A DNA stretch of 64,000 bases from Micromonospora sediminicola (GCF_900089585.1 NZ_FLRH01000003.1:2804501-2868500), one strand, 5' to 3'. Shown: positions 25,173-34,830, counted from the first letter of the stretch. Program-made: numbers and translations. The notes: a model not told the origin generated them from the letters alone.

Positions 25173-26362
25173 GTGCGAGGTGGTGTGTTCGCCATGCCCA
25201 CCCCTGGGCAGATCGTCACCGTGGTGCTCGACGTCACCACGTTCTTCGCCGAGTCCGGCGGACAGGTCGCCGACGCCGGGCACCTCACCGGCCCTGACGG
25301 CGCGGGCGAGGTGATCGACGTGCAGCGACCGGTCAAGAGCCTCGTCGCCCACCAGGTCCGCGTCACCGCCGGGCACCTGACGGTCGGCGCCCGCCTCACC
25401 GCGCACGTCGACGCGACCTGGCGCCTCGGTGCCCGGCAGGCGCACTCCGGCACCCACGTGCTGCACGCCGCGCTGCGGCAGGTCCTCGGCCCGACCGCGT
25501 TGCAGTCCGGCTCCTACAACCGGCCCGGCTACCTGCGGCTGGACTTCGCCTGGCCCGGCGGCCTGTCCCCGGCCACCCGCAGCGAGGTCGAGGACGGCGC
25601 CAACCAGGCGCTGCGCGACGACCTCCCGGTCACCGCGCAGGTCATGCCGCTGACCCGGGCCCGGGACCTAGGCGCCCTGGCCCTGTTCGGGGAGACCTAC
25701 GACGAGCAGGTCCGGGTGGTCGAGATCGGCGGGGCCTGGTCCCGGGAGCTGTGCGGTGGCACCCACGTCACCCACTCCAACCAGATCGGCCTGCTCGCGC
25801 TGACCGGCGAGTCGTCCGTCGGCGTCGGACACCGCCGCGTCGAGGCGGTCGTCGGCCTCGACGGGCTGCGCTACCTCGCTCGGGAGCGGGACCTCGTCAC
25901 CCAGCTCGCCGCGCAGCTACAGGCCCCGCGCGAGGACCTGCCCGAGCGCATCGGCGCGCTGCTCGATCGCGCCAAGACCGCGGAACGTCGCGCCGACGAG
26001 CTCACCCGAGTGCTCACCGGGCAGTGCGCCCGACGCCTCGCCGTCGACGCGGTACGCATCAACGGCACCCGCCACGTCGGCGTCGTCGCGGCCGACAGCG
26101 AGGACTCACGGCAGCTCGCCGAGCTGATTCGCGCCGCGCTACGCCAAGACCAGCCCGGCGTGGTGGCGGTCGCCGCGTCCGTGGCGCGCAACACCCGCCT
26201 GGTCGTCGCCACCACCGCGGCGACATCGGACCCGCTCGGCGCCGTACACCTGGTCAAGGCCACCCTCGACGGGCGCGGCGGCGGCACCGCCCGTTTGGCG
26301 CAGGGCGGAGCCCGGGTCGCACCGCCGAGGAGGTTCTCGCCACGCTCGCCGCGGGCATCTGA
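25173..26362 (+). pseudogene. Alanyl-tRNA synthetase editing half (AlaX-like paralogue)
   Basis: Contains only the second half of alaS: the beta-barrel VVLDVTTFFAESGGQVADAG, the editing centre with HSGTH (HxxxH) and CGGTH (CxxxH) zinc ligands, and a DHHA1-like C-terminal domain (VGVVAADSEDSRQLAELI). The class II aminoacylation domain is absent, so it cannot charge tRNA but could clear mischarged Ser/Gly-tRNA-Ala, as AlaX proteins do. Near 26308 one base is missing: the glycine-rich end (RGGGTARLAQGG, then PGRTAEEVLATLAAGI) jumps frame and stops at 26362. Either the C-terminus is damaged or there is a read error. The start is uncertain (GTG 25173, GTG 25185 or ATG 25194). Confidence 0.75.
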
Positions 26363-26369
26363 GCACCCG

Positions 26370-26858
26370 TCAGGTGACGCGCCGCCGCGTGCGGTGCGCC
26401 CGCACGTGCACGCGGGTGGCGCAGCGCGACGAGCAGAACCGACGACGCCGGTTCGTGCTCCCGTCCAGGAACACCACACCGCACGCCGGCTCGGCGCACA
26501 CCTTGAACCGGTCGATGCCCTGGTCGCAGAGGAACACCGCGAGCGCGCTCACCGCCGCTGCCACGTACTCGACCGCCGGGGCGCTTCCCACGGCGGCGAC
26601 GTGCAGATGGCGATCCGACGGGCCGGTACCGGAGATGACCGGCCGCAGCCGGTGCCGGGTGAGCAGCCGGTTGAGCCGCCCGACAGCTTCTCGGTCGCGG
26701 CCGGCGGCGGCGTCGACGAAGACCGCGCGCAGCTGCCGGCCCGCCGACGCCAGCACCGCCAGGCCGGTCGACGTGAGCCCGTCGCTGAGGCCCGGCCACC
26801 GGGTCACCACGGCGTTCGCCTGGGTGATGTCGTGGAACCGCGCGTTGGCCAGGCACAC
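26370..26858 (-). CDS. CGNR zinc-finger (ABATE) transcription-factor-like protein
   Basis: The C-terminus is a clear CGNR zinc finger: C-A-E-P-A-C, then SRRRRFCSSRC-like (here NRRRRFCSSRCATRVHVRAH) with four cysteines and the CATR-x-x-x-x-x-H ending. Before it is an ABATE-type stress domain (VCLANARFHD... ). GTG at 26858 gives 162 residues. Family members usually begin about 15-25 residues earlier, at LTDRGELTAPAVCLAN, and that sequence is present in frame, but no ordinary start codon precedes it before the Fur-family gene. The true start is unresolved. Role: stress-linked DNA-binding regulator. Confidence 0.7.
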   Translation of the reverse strand: MCLANARFHDITQANAVVTRWPGLSDGLTSTGLAVLASAGRQLRAVFVDAAAGRDREAVGRLNRLLTRHRLRPVISGTGPSDRHLHVAAVGSAPAVEYVAAAVSALAVFLCDQGIDRFKVCAEPACGVVFLDGSTNRRRRFCSSRCATRVHVRAHRTRRRVT

Positions 26859-26946
26859 CGCCGGCGCCGTCAGCTCACCGCGGTCGGTGAGATCCGTCCG
26901 GTGCTGCCTGCGGGGGCGGGCCCGGCCGTGCGACCAACCGACGCGA

Positions 26947-27405
26947 TCAGGTGATCCTGGTGCGGCACGACGCGCACCACCCGTACACGACCACTCCGCC
27001 GTTACCTCCGTCCGGATCCACCTCGACGCCGACCGCCCGGGCCGCCGTGACCGTGCCAGCCACCGCCGAGGTCGGTAGCTGGCGCATGCCGCCGCAGCCC
27101 TGGCACACCGCTTGGTGGTGCGGCCGGCCGGCCATCCCGAACGTCGCCGCGCCACCGACCGGCGCGACGTGGGCCACCCCGAGGTCCACCAGGTGGGTGA
27201 GTACGCGGTGCACGGTGGACAACTCCACCGGCCGCCCTCGGCCGGTGAGCCGGAGATGCACCTCGCTCGCGCTGAGATGCTGGCGCTCTTCGGCGGCCTC
27301 GCCGAGCGCGTGCACGACGCCGCGACGCGCGAGGGTCGTGCGGTGACCGGCGCGGCGGAGCCGATCCAGCACAGCGCTCACCCGGTCGGTCTGCGATGTG
27401 ATCAA
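26947..27405 (-). CDS. nur: Fur-family regulator, probable nickel-responsive Nur
   Basis: 152 residues. Winged HTH in the first half ([20 protein letters not shown], then [16 protein letters not shown]). The metal region has [16 protein letters not shown] and the C-terminal WCASC, the Cys pairs of structural zinc. TTG at 27405 (LITSQTDRV) has GAGGAGCGGGG upstream and fits the family N-terminus better than the longer frame to 27459. It is divergent from a superoxide dismutase, and the gap carries a TTGCAA-N5-TGGCAA site. In Streptomyces, Nur represses sodF with nickel through this kind of operator. That pairing is the main reason for choosing Nur over Fur or Zur. Confidence 0.75.
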   Translation of the reverse strand: MITSQTDRVSAVLDRLRRAGHRTTLARRGVVHALGEAAEERQHLSASEVHLRLTGRGRPVELSTVHRVLTHLVDLGVAHVAPVGGAATFGMAGRPHHQAVCQGCGGMRQLPTSAVAGTVTAARAVGVEVDPDGGNGGVVVYGWCASCRTRIT

Positions 27406-27432
27406 TCCCCGCTCCTCACGACAACCGCCACC

Positions 27433-27455
27433 TTGTTGCAAGATACTGGCAACAA
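27433..27455. promoter_or_regulatory. Nur-type operator between nur and sod
   Basis: Perfect 7-bp inverted repeat TTGTTGC (27433-27439) and GCAACAA (27449-27455). Its inner part, TTGCAA-GATAC-TGGCAA at 27436-27452, fits the Nur consensus TTGCAA-N5-TTGCAA with one base difference. It is 36 nt upstream of the dismutase ATG and 28 nt from the regulator start. Confidence 0.75.
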
Positions 27456-27490
27456 CCAAACTACGGCAGCATCACCGGAAGGAACCTCTG

Positions 27491-28105
27491 ATGGCGCTCT
27501 ACACCCTGCCCGACATGCCCTACGACTACGGCGCGCTGGAACCGGCCATGTCCGGCGAGATCCTCCAGCTGCACCACAGCAAGCACCACGCGGCGTACGT
27601 CAAGGGCGCCAACGACGGCCTGGAGAAGCTCGCCGAGGCCCGCGAGAAGGGCGACTTCGCCACGCTTGTCGGCCTGGAGAAGACGTTCGCGTTCAACCTC
27701 TCCGGGCACGTGCTGCACTCGATCTTCTGGGGCAACCTGTCCCCGGACGGCGGCGACCGTCCGGACGGTGAGCTGGCTGCGGCGATCGACGAGCACTTCG
27801 GTTCGTTCGACGCGTTCGCCGGTCAGCTCTCGGCGGCGACCAAGGGCGTGCAGGGCTCCGGCTGGGGCGTCCTGGCGTGGGAGCCGCTCGGGCGGCAGCT
27901 GATCGTCGAGCAGGTCTACGACCACCACGGCAACGTCGGCCAGGGCGCCACGCCGCTGCTGGTCTTCGACGCCTGGGAGCACGCCTACTACCTGCAGTAC
28001 CGCAACGTGCGCCCGGACTACGTCGACCGGCTGTGGAACCTGGTCAACTGGTCCGACGTGATCGCCCGCTTCGACGCCGCCCGCGCGACGAGCCCGAAGA
28101 TCTGA
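27491..28105 (+). CDS. sodA: Iron/manganese superoxide dismutase
   Basis: 204 residues, cytosolic homodimer or tetramer converting superoxide to peroxide and oxygen. The metal ligands are all visible: His in [13 protein letters not shown], His in [13 protein letters not shown], and Asp and His in [15 protein letters not shown]. The family signature D-x-W-E-H-A-Y is exact. ATG at 27491 is preceded by GGAAGGAACC. Expression is probably switched off when nickel is available and a nickel dismutase can replace it, if Nur acts here as in Streptomyces. Iron versus manganese use cannot be told. Confidence 0.95.
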   Translation: MALYTLPDMPYDYGALEPAMSGEILQLHHSKHHAAYVKGANDGLEKLAEAREKGDFATLVGLEKTFAFNLSGHVLHSIFWGNLSPDGGDRPDGELAAAIDEHFGSFDAFAGQLSAATKGVQGSGWGVLAWEPLGRQLIVEQVYDHHGNVGQGATPLLVFDAWEHAYYLQYRNVRPDYVDRLWNLVNWSDVIARFDAARATSPKI

Positions 28106-28109
28106 CCCG

Positions 28110-28379
28110 GTGGATCAGACCACCCCCGCCACGGCGGAACTCCTTCAACGCGCCGCCGGGGTCATCGCCGCCAAGCACCGCGGTGACCTCGCCGGCGCCG
28201 AGGAGCTGCTCGCCGCGTTCCCCGGCGAGCAGGCCCGCACCCTCGGGTTCTACCTGCTCGCCGACCTGGCCCTCGGGCTGGTCCGGGCGGGCAGCGGCCA
28301 GTCCATGGACGACCTGGTCCGGGAGCTGTCCCTACTCGTCGCCGCCACGGCGAGCCAGCCACCAGTCGAGGGAAGCTAA
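28110..28379 (+). CDS. Small helical protein downstream of sod
   Basis: 89 residues, GTG at 28110 only 4 bases after the dismutase stop, so co-transcribed. Predicted all-helical (LLQRAAGVIAAKHRGDLAGA, then FYLLADLALGLVRAG). No family recognised. The end is marked by a strong hairpin at 28383, supporting the gene as the last of a two-gene unit. Confidence 0.6.
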   Translation: MDQTTPATAELLQRAAGVIAAKHRGDLAGAEELLAAFPGEQARTLGFYLLADLALGLVRAGSGQSMDDLVRELSLLVAATASQPPVEGS

Positions 28380-28382
28380 GCG

Positions 28383-28423
28383 CAGGGTCCTCGACGCCCG
28401 CACCACCCGCGACGAGGACCCTG
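28383..28423 (+). terminator. Rho-independent-like hairpin after sod operon
   Basis: Stem CAGGGTCCTCG (28383-28393) pairs perfectly with CGAGGACCCTG (28413-28423); loop of 19 bases. No U-run follows, which is usual for actinomycete terminators. Confidence 0.7.
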
Positions 28424-28645
28424 TCAGCGGCAGGCGCCGAACGGTAACCCTCATCGGCGTTACGGCAGGCCCGCAGCAGCAGCTAGGCCTACGGCTTGAA
28501 CAAGATTCGAGGTCGCATAGGGACATCGTGGACTGATCCTTCCGTCCTACGACGCTGTGCACGTTGTGCCGAGCAGAACGATCACCCTGCAGTCTGGTCA
28601 CCGCGTCACGAGCCCGTCTCGTTGCTGCCCGTACTCTGCGCCAGC

Positions 28646-29022
28646 ATGGAGACGAACGCTGCGTGGTGGAGCTTGGAGGCGTTGAACGCTGAGGTGCCTG
28701 ACCACCATCACGACTCGACGGTGGAGAATCTCGACGGCACCCCGATGACGCTGAGGGGATCGCCACGATTGAGAATCTCCGCCGTGCGATCCGGGCTGGG
28801 GTTCGGCTGCCGGCGATCGTCTTTGTGCATGTACCAGGTGGGCCGCGATTCGAGCAGTTCAGTGACCCTCGATATGCGGGCGCCTACCACCTACTCGAAG
28901 GTCGCCACCGCTACAACGCCGCTTACCGGGAGCGGACGCCGACGATCTTTGCGTGGGTCGCTCACATCGGCTGCTGCGGCGGACCCGGCGCTGACCTCGT
29001 GGCAGTGGAATCTGGCGGGTAG
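28646..29022 (+). pseudogene. ParB-like fold protein, apparently frameshifted
   Basis: An ATG at 28646 opens METNAAWWSLEALNAEVPDH, in one frame to about 28745. The continuing sense sequence (DDAEGIATIENLRRAIRAGV, then HLLEGRHRYNAAYRERTPTI and FAWVAHIGCCGG) lies in another frame, open to a TGA at 29020-29022 with no start codon of its own. The LLEGRHRYNAA segment resembles the '(V/L)(V/L)DG.HR..AA' strand-turn of ParB/Srx-like folds. Restoring one base would give about 125 residues. Function unknown; low certainty. Confidence 0.35.
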
Positions 29023-29681
29023 GCGTGGCGCCATCTGGGCTGCCCTGCAAGAGGCAGCGAGGGCGGCACGATCATCGCCGACCCGGGACGCCGGGCCATG
29101 CGGGTTCAGAGTCGGTGAGCGCCGAGGATTCGCGCGAGAAGGACGTCGCGCTCCTGGTAGATCGCTGCCACTGCGGCAGCGAGCGCGTGGGACTGCTCAC
29201 CTTCGCGCGGCCTGGGCCGGGGTGCAGCCGGCGGGCGACGACGAGTCCGGCATCACCGCCGCCGACGAGGTGTTCCACCTGGTAGCGCCGACCATCGTCC
29301 TCTCCATCTTGGCACATCCCTCGACCGACGTCCTGGTCGCCAGGGCTCTCGACGATGCCGGCGAGACACCCGGTTGGCATGGCGTGCTGCGCCGGATCCG
29401 CCGGGCCCGACGCGCGACGGTGAGTTCGGCGCGGCGAGCTGGTCCGGTGCCCGGCAAGGACCGCACCACGTCCGCTGGCGGCGACGGTGCCGTGCCCGAC
29501 AGTGACCTCACTGACGCTCCGACGTCGGGCAGCGCCGCGCGTCGACCACCCCGAGGGCCCGAAGGCGAGGAACCCGTGCAGAACGGTGGTTGACCGGCCG
29601 GCCTGATAGGTTGATCTCAGGTGTGCCGGGAAGCCTGGTCGGCGTCGCGGTGACGGCTGACCAGAACCGGAGAGACGCCCC
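29023..29681. other. Non-coding or decayed stretch
   Basis: About 660 bases. A plus-strand frame covers 28496-29593 and has a plausible helical piece (AADEVFHLVAPTIVLSILAH) near 29255-29350 but no start, ribosome site or family. GGAGAG before 29682 belongs to the next gene. Confidence 0.4.
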
Positions 29682-30971
29682 ATGAGCACCCTGGCCTGGA
29701 TGGCGGTGGCGGTGTTCGCCGCCGCCTACGTCCTGATCGCCACCGAGAAGATCAACCGGGTAACGGTGGCGGTGGGCGGTGCGTCGATCATGCTGGCGAT
29801 CGGGGCGACCGATGCCGAGCACGCCTTCTTCTCCGAAGAGGCGGGAATCGATTGGAACGTCATCTTCCTGCTGTTGGGCATGATGCTGATCGTCGGCGTG
29901 CTGAAAAGGACCGGCCTGTTCGAGTACCTGGCGATCTGGAGCGCCAAGAAGGCCCGCGGCCGTCCATTCCCGATCATGGTGATCCTGGTGGTGGTGACCG
30001 CCGTGGTGTCGGCGGCGCTGGACAACGTCACCACGGTGCTGCTGGTGGCGCCGGTGACGCTGCTGGTCTGCGAGCGGCTCGACGTGCCACCGATCCCGTT
30101 TCTGATCGCCGAGGTCATGGCGTCCAACATCGGCGGCGCGGCCACTCTCGTCGGCGACCCCCCGAACATCATCATCGCCAGCCGCTCGGGGTTGAGCTTC
30201 ACCGATTTTCTGAACGTCATGGCCCCGTTGGTGCTGATCGTGATCGTCGTCTTCGTCGGCCTGTGCCGGATCATGTTCCGCCGGGCGTTTCGGTATGACG
30301 CCGAGCGTGCCGCGCGGGTGATGGCGCTGCGCGAGGCGGACGCGATCCGGGACCGCCGTCTCGTCGTGATCAGCCTGGTGGTCCTCGGCGCGGTGCTGCT
30401 AGCGTTCAGCCTGCACACCGTGCTGCACCTGGAACCGTCGGTGGTGGCTCTGCTCGGCGGACTGTTGCTGCTGGTGTTGTCCCGGCTGGACGCGGGAGAG
30501 GTGGCCAAGGACGTCGAGTGGCCGACGCTGGTGTTCTTTGCCGGCCTGTTCGTCATGGTCGGCGCCCTGGTCGCCACCGGGGTGATCGACGGCATCGCCC
30601 GGTCGGCGACCGAGGCCGTCGAGGGCAAGCTGTGGCCGGCCACCATGTTGCTGTTGTGGGCCTCGGCGGGGTTGTCGGCGATCGTGGACAACATCCCCTA
30701 CGTGGCGACGATGAGCCCGATCGTGAGCGAGTTGGTGAACGCCGAGGGCGGGCTCGACAAGGCTCAGGTGCTCTGGTGGGCGCTCGCCATCGGCGCTGAC
30801 TTCGGCGGCAACGCCACTGCTGTGGGTGCCTCGGCCAACGTGGTGGTGCTCGGCATCGCCGACCGTGCCGGCCACAAGATCACGTTCTGGGGGTTCACCA
30901 AGTACGGCCTGATCGTGACCGTGATCTCGGTGGCGATCGCGGTGCCCTACCTGTGGTTGCGGTTCTTCTGA
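29682..30971 (+). CDS. ArsB/NhaD-type ion transporter
   Basis: 429 residues of the ion-transporter superfamily (ArsB/NhaD/CitM-like), with about 11 membrane helices. Typical re-entrant loop blocks are visible: SAALDNVTTVLLVAPVTLL and NIGGAATLVGDPPNIII in the first half, and SAIVDNIPYVATMSPIV with FGGNATAVGASANVVVLGIA in the second. ATG at 29682 has GGAGAG upstream. The ion (arsenite, Na+/H+, or an organic anion) cannot be told. A CBS protein and NhaA follow on the other strand, so cation handling is a reasonable inference. Confidence 0.88.
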   Translation: MSTLAWMAVAVFAAAYVLIATEKINRVTVAVGGASIMLAIGATDAEHAFFSEEAGIDWNVIFLLLGMMLIVGVLKRTGLFEYLAIWSAKKARGRPFPIMVILVVVTAVVSAALDNVTTVLLVAPVTLLVCERLDVPPIPFLIAEVMASNIGGAATLVGDPPNIIIASRSGLSFTDFLNVMAPLVLIVIVVFVGLCRIMFRRAFRYDAERAARVMALREADAIRDRRLVVISLVVLGAVLLAFSLHTVLHLEPSVVALLGGLLLLVLSRLDAGEVAKDVEWPTLVFFAGLFVMVGALVATGVIDGIARSATEAVEGKLWPATMLLLWASAGLSAIVDNIPYVATMSPIVSELVNAEGGLDKAQVLWWALAIGADFGGNATAVGASANVVVLGIADRAGHKITFWGFTKYGLIVTVISVAIAVPYLWLRFF

Positions 30972-30974
30972 CGC

Positions 30975-31421
30975 TCAGGTGCCGAGGATCCGGTCGAGCA
31001 GCCCATCAAGAGTGATGGCGCCGGTCATCACCTGGTCGCGGTTCACGACCGCGACCAGGGGCACGTTCGTCCGGGCCATCACCGAGGCGACCTCGAGCAG
31101 GGTGGCGTCGGCGCTGACCGCCGGCAGGCCCGGACGGTTGCGGGGGAGCAGGTCCGCGACGGTGCGGTTACCGATCCCTGCCAGGACCACATCGGCGGCG
31201 GCCTCGTCGATCACCCGCGCCAGCGCCGGATCGTCCTGACAGTAGGACGGCAGCGCCATCCGCAGCACCTGCGTGCCGGCCAGCACCGTCGACGGGCGGC
31301 CTGCGGTGTCCACCACGATCAGGCCGGGCAGATCCTGCGCGGCCAGGATCCGGGCGGCCTCTCGGGCCGGCATGTCCTCGGTGACGGTGTCCATGGAGAT
31401 CGCCACATCGCTAGCGCGCAT
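30975..31421 (-). CDS. CBS-domain pair protein
   Basis: 148 residues made of two CBS domains: residues about 1-60 (MRASDVAISMDTVTEDMPAR, then LIVVDTAGRPSTVLAGTQV) and 90-148 (AVSADATLLEVASVMARTNV, then VPLVAVVNRDQVMTGAITLD). Such stand-alone pairs sense adenosyl ligands and regulate partners. ATG at 31421 begins the first CBS strand. It is convergent with the ArsB/NhaD gene (3 bases between stops) and followed upstream by nhaA on the same strand, so a role in gating ion transport is plausible but unproved. Confidence 0.85.
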   Translation of the reverse strand: MRASDVAISMDTVTEDMPAREAARILAAQDLPGLIVVDTAGRPSTVLAGTQVLRMALPSYCQDDPALARVIDEAAADVVLAGIGNRTVADLLPRNRPGLPAVSADATLLEVASVMARTNVPLVAVVNRDQVMTGAITLDGLLDRILGT

Positions 31422-31493
31422 GCCCCGACGATACGCCCGGGGCAACGCGCTGATCGCACCGATGTCGCATGGGCGGCTCCACTCGCGCTGAAC

Positions 31494-32777
31494 CTATCTC
31501 TGGTAGACGTCGGGAACGTCGTCATGGTCGTGGTCGACCCGCTCGGCCTCGTAGATCTGCCGGTACGCGCGATTCCGTACCCGCAAGATGATCATGGCGA
31601 GGGTGGCGGCGATCAGGGAGCCTGCCAGCACGGCGATCTTGACCCGGTCGTCAGCGTCGCTGCCGATACCGAAGGCGAGTTCGCCGATCAGCAGCGAGAC
31701 GGTGAAACCGATGCCGGCCAGCACGGCCAGCCCGGTCACGTCGATCCAGGCCAGCCCTGAGTCCAACCGAGCCCGGGTGAACCGGGCGACGAGCCAGGTT
31801 GCCAAGAGGATGCCGATCGGCTTGCCGACGACCAAACCGAGCACGATGCCCACCGCGATCGGGTCGGTGAGCGCCTGCGCGAGGCCGTCGAGCCCGCCGA
31901 CGGCCACCCCGGCGGACATCAGCGCGAACACCGGCACCGCGGCGCCGGCCGAGATCGGCCGGAATCGGTGTTCGAAGTGCTCGGCCAGACCCACCCCTGG
32001 CCCGGTGTCCCTGGAACGCAGCACCGGGACGGCGAAGGCGAGCAGCACCCCGGCGACGGTGGCGTGCACGCCGGAGGCGTGCACGAGCGCCCAGGTCGCG
32101 AACGCCAGTGGCAGGAGCAGCCACCACGAGCGCACTCGCCGCTGCACCAGCAGCGCGAACAAGCCCAGCGGCAGTGCCGCGGCCAGCAACGGCAGTACCG
32201 ACAGGTGGGCGGTGTAGAAGACCGCGATGATGACGATCGCCAGCAGGTCGTCCACCACTGCCAGGGTCAGCAGGAAGGTGCGCAGCGCGGTCGGCAGGTG
32301 CCGGCCGATCACCGCCAATACGGCGAGGGCGAACGCGATGTCGGTGGCGGTCGGTACCGCCCAGCCTTCCAGCGCGCCACCGGAGTTCACTACCACGTAC
32401 AGCAGTGCCGGCACGAGTACGCCTCCGATCGCGGCGGCGACCGGGACCGCGGCTCGGCGCGGATCACGCAGGTCGCCGGCGACGAACTCGCGCTTGAGTT
32501 CGAGACCGGCGACGAAGAAGAAGATCGCCAACAGCCCGTCGGCCGCCCAGGTGGCCAGCGAGAGGTCAAGGTGCAGCGCGGGAGGCCCGACGCTAAGCGC
32601 CGTCATCGACTCGTAGCGGTGAGCCCACGGGGAATTGGCCCAGAACAGCGCCACAGCGGCGCCGATCAGCAGCAGTGCCCCGCCGATCGTCTCCTTGCGC
32701 AGCACCTCGGCTATGCGACTCGCCTCGGCCCAGGAACCGCGGCCGAGGACACGAGGGGGTGACTGCGGGCCGGACAT
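31494..32777 (-). CDS. nhaA: Na+/H+ antiporter NhaA
   Basis: 427 residues, 12 membrane helices, electrogenic exchange of two protons for one sodium. The hallmark of helix V is seen: [20 protein letters not shown] with the two ion-binding Asp. Also seen are [13 protein letters not shown] in helix [22 protein letters not shown] in helix IV, and GKPIGI in helix X. ATG at 32777 ([10 protein letters not shown]) is the first sensible start; the frame is open upstream but not NhaA-like. The C-terminal tail ([15 protein letters not shown]) is acidic and His-rich. Confidence 0.95.
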   Translation of the reverse strand: MSGPQSPPRVLGRGSWAEASRIAEVLRKETIGGALLLIGAAVALFWANSPWAHRYESMTALSVGPPALHLDLSLATWAADGLLAIFFFVAGLELKREFVAGDLRDPRRAAVPVAAAIGGVLVPALLYVVVNSGGALEGWAVPTATDIAFALAVLAVIGRHLPTALRTFLLTLAVVDDLLAIVIIAVFYTAHLSVLPLLAAALPLGLFALLVQRRVRSWWLLLPLAFATWALVHASGVHATVAGVLLAFAVPVLRSRDTGPGVGLAEHFEHRFRPISAGAAVPVFALMSAGVAVGGLDGLAQALTDPIAVGIVLGLVVGKPIGILLATWLVARFTRARLDSGLAWIDVTGLAVLAGIGFTVSLLIGELAFGIGSDADDRVKIAVLAGSLIAATLAMIILRVRNRAYRQIYEAERVDHDHDDVPDVYQR

Positions 32778-32890
32778 CACAGGCGAGCACCTCTCGGAGA
32801 GACAGGTCGGAGCCATCTGCCGACCAGACTTCGCGGCGCACCGGAACCCATCGTACCGGCGGCAGCCACGCCTGAAACGTTCGCCGCGAG

Positions 32891-33262
32891 CTACGACCGG
32901 CGGTGCCCCTCGTCCCTGCGCCTCAGCGCGCGCAGGCACCTGTTGCCCACACCCAACACCACGGCCACCACGAAGACTGGTGTGAAGCCCCACGGAGACG
33001 GAACCGGCGGCGCGCTGTCGGCGAGGAAACCGACGAACACGCCGACGGCCACGACTGCGACGGCAAGTGACGCGCGCCAGTCGCTCAGCGCCGTCGCCAA
33101 CAGGCCGCAGGCGACCGCCATCACCAGCACGCGTCCCACCGGGTCTTCCGGAGGAAAGACCACCGCCGCGGCGAACGAAGCCACCACGACACCGACCGCA
33201 CCGGCCCCCAGATCTCGGATCAGGACGACCCGGTGAATCTCCGCTTCGTCAGCAACGTCCAC
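32891..33262 (-). CDS. Small membrane protein
   Basis: 123 residues with four hydrophobic stretches: [51 protein letters not shown] and [19 protein letters not shown] at 33262 is preferred to 33466 because hydrophobic, conserved-looking sequence starts only there. Family not recognised; it resembles DUF4118-like or other small actinomycete membrane proteins only in general pattern. Same strand as nhaA with a 113-base gap. Confidence 0.6.
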   Translation of the reverse strand: MDVADEAEIHRVVLIRDLGAGAVGVVVASFAAAVVFPPEDPVGRVLVMAVACGLLATALSDWRASLAVAVVAVGVFVGFLADSAPPVPSPWGFTPVFVVAVVLGVGNRCLRALRRRDEGHRRS

Positions 33263-33617
33263 GGCCTCAGTCTCTCCTCGTGCCCAGCCGGTGCCACGCT
33301 GCGACGGCCAGGAAGTTGGCTCCAACGATACGGTCTTCCCGCCCCAGAAGTCCGCACTGCTCGTGGACGCGGTTCTCTTGGCAGGTAGGGATGCATGACG
33401 TCTCGTTCGGGCTATCGTGGCGCACCCGCAGTGGAGACCAGGGGTGCGCGGCGCGGCATGGCCCACAGCGGATTGACCTTTGTCGCCTTCTCGTGCCCGG
33501 GCCCGACGAGGGCGCGGTGACGGGGCAGCGGCGCCGCTATCGTTTCGTGGCTCGCCTGGATGACCTGATCTCGCTGGATCGTCCTGTCAACCGAGCAGGT
33601 CGGGCGTCGCGGCGGCT

Positions 33618-33740
33618 GGTCTGCGGCCCGGCGCCCGGGTTTTGGACGTCGGCTGCGGGACGGGGTTGGCCATTCCCCTCGCACGGGCAGACCGGCCCCT
33701 CGCCGTGCCCGGAGACCGGATCGGAGATCTGCTCGGCCCG
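33618..33740 (+). pseudogene. Methyltransferase motif I remnant
   Basis: One frame reads AAGLRPGARVLDVGCGTGLA followed by IPLARADRP, an almost perfect SAM-binding motif I (VLDVGCGTG). Nothing recognisable follows, and no start codon or ribosome site fits. It is likely the remains of a class I methyltransferase gene. Upstream frames from about 33480 may hold more of it in other phases. Confidence 0.35.
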
Positions 33741-33861
33741 CATCAGACCGAGGCTAGAGTCGATGGCGTCGATGGTGGAGGTACGTCTCACGCTTCGCGC
33801 GAACCTCTGCGAGGTGGCCGTCGTCGACGATGGGCTCAGCGATCGACTACCGAGGAGCATC

Positions 33862-34572
33862 GTGCTGTCAGGATTGGACGAGGCAGACAAGGTCTCCAGT
33901 GTGGTCGGCGCCGTCGTCGCGGTGATAGCGCTCATCGTCACCATTCGTGCAGCCAGGCGTCAGCCGCCGATCGATGCGGCGTCGTATCCCGGACACGGCA
34001 CCTCGACCCTGAGGAAATCATCCGGCCGAGCCACCACGCCGGTCGCACTGATAGTCATTCTGGCGGTCGTCGTGCTCTGCGTCGTACCGTCCTGGGGCAT
34101 CATCTACGCCGTCACGACGTTCTCCGACGACGGGGCCGCCGGCGGTCGGTCGGCGAGCCCGGCGACATCCGACCCCGGGCGACCAGCCACCGCCCTGCCG
34201 GGCAGTCCCATCGCCGACGTGGCGCTGTGGAAGGACGAGATCCGCCTCGACAGCACGCCACGCGACTTCGACCAGGAACCCCCGGCGCGCGGGAACATGA
34301 GCACCGATCTCGGCTCGGACGGCTATCTGAACGGCTCGGTGTACACCAGGTTCTGGGGCAGGGCGGTGGTGCTCTGGCCTGGCCGGACCGGGCCCTCCCG
34401 CGCCGACTGTGCCGGCCGGTTGCAGACCCACGGAGTGAGGACCGTGAGCATCGACATCCGCAGCCGGGTGTGCCTGGAGACCAACCAGGGGCGGATCGTG
34501 TTCATCAAGGTTCTACGGCGCGACGGCGACGACGGATACGCCGCCGAGGTGACGATCTGGAGTTCGAGCTGA
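33862..34572 (+). CDS. Two-helix membrane protein, unknown function
   Basis: 236 residues, not recognised. GTG at 33862 is chosen because GAGGAG lies 5 nt upstream; the long frame upstream is antisense to the previous gene. A first hydrophobic helix is SSVVGAVVAVIALIVTI (about 13-30), followed by a basic loop, a second helix VALIVILAVVVLCVV (about 63-80), and a Pro/Ser/Thr-rich segment leading to an extracytoplasmic-looking domain of about 140 residues with two cysteines (ADCAGRL and RVCLET). Confidence 0.65.
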   Translation: MLSGLDEADKVSSVVGAVVAVIALIVTIRAARRQPPIDAASYPGHGTSTLRKSSGRATTPVALIVILAVVVLCVVPSWGIIYAVTTFSDDGAAGGRSASPATSDPGRPATALPGSPIADVALWKDEIRLDSTPRDFDQEPPARGNMSTDLGSDGYLNGSVYTRFWGRAVVLWPGRTGPSRADCAGRLQTHGVRTVSIDIRSRVCLETNQGRIVFIKVLRRDGDDGYAAEVTIWSSS

Positions 34573-34665
34573 GCGCTCGAGCCGATTACCGCGTCACGGT
34601 GCCTGTGCTGTATGGTGCAGGCACGCGGAGTGATCACCCAGCGGCGGCGTCCCGGTAGTCGACAG

Positions 34666-34830
34666 GTGCTGAGCGAGTCCGGCGCCCTCGCCGCCGTTGT
34701 CGTCGAGCAGCTCTCGGAAGCGTTGGAACTCGTCGAGGATGATCAGATCGGGCTCGAGCTGGTCGAGACCGATGGGATGCCCGACGACCTGCGCGCGACC
34801 CTCGCGGAACGGCTTTCCCAGCAGCGGTAG
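34666..34830 (+). CDS. Possible very small acidic protein
   Basis: GTG at 34666 begins 54 residues, acidic and helical (VVVEQLSEALELVEDDQIGL, then ELVETDGMPDDLRATLAERL). Codon use is coding-like, with third-position GC. No family recognised and no strong ribosome site, so it could also be the end of a decayed gene. Confidence 0.3.
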   Translation: MLSESGALAAVVVEQLSEALELVEDDQIGLELVETDGMPDDLRATLAERLSQQR

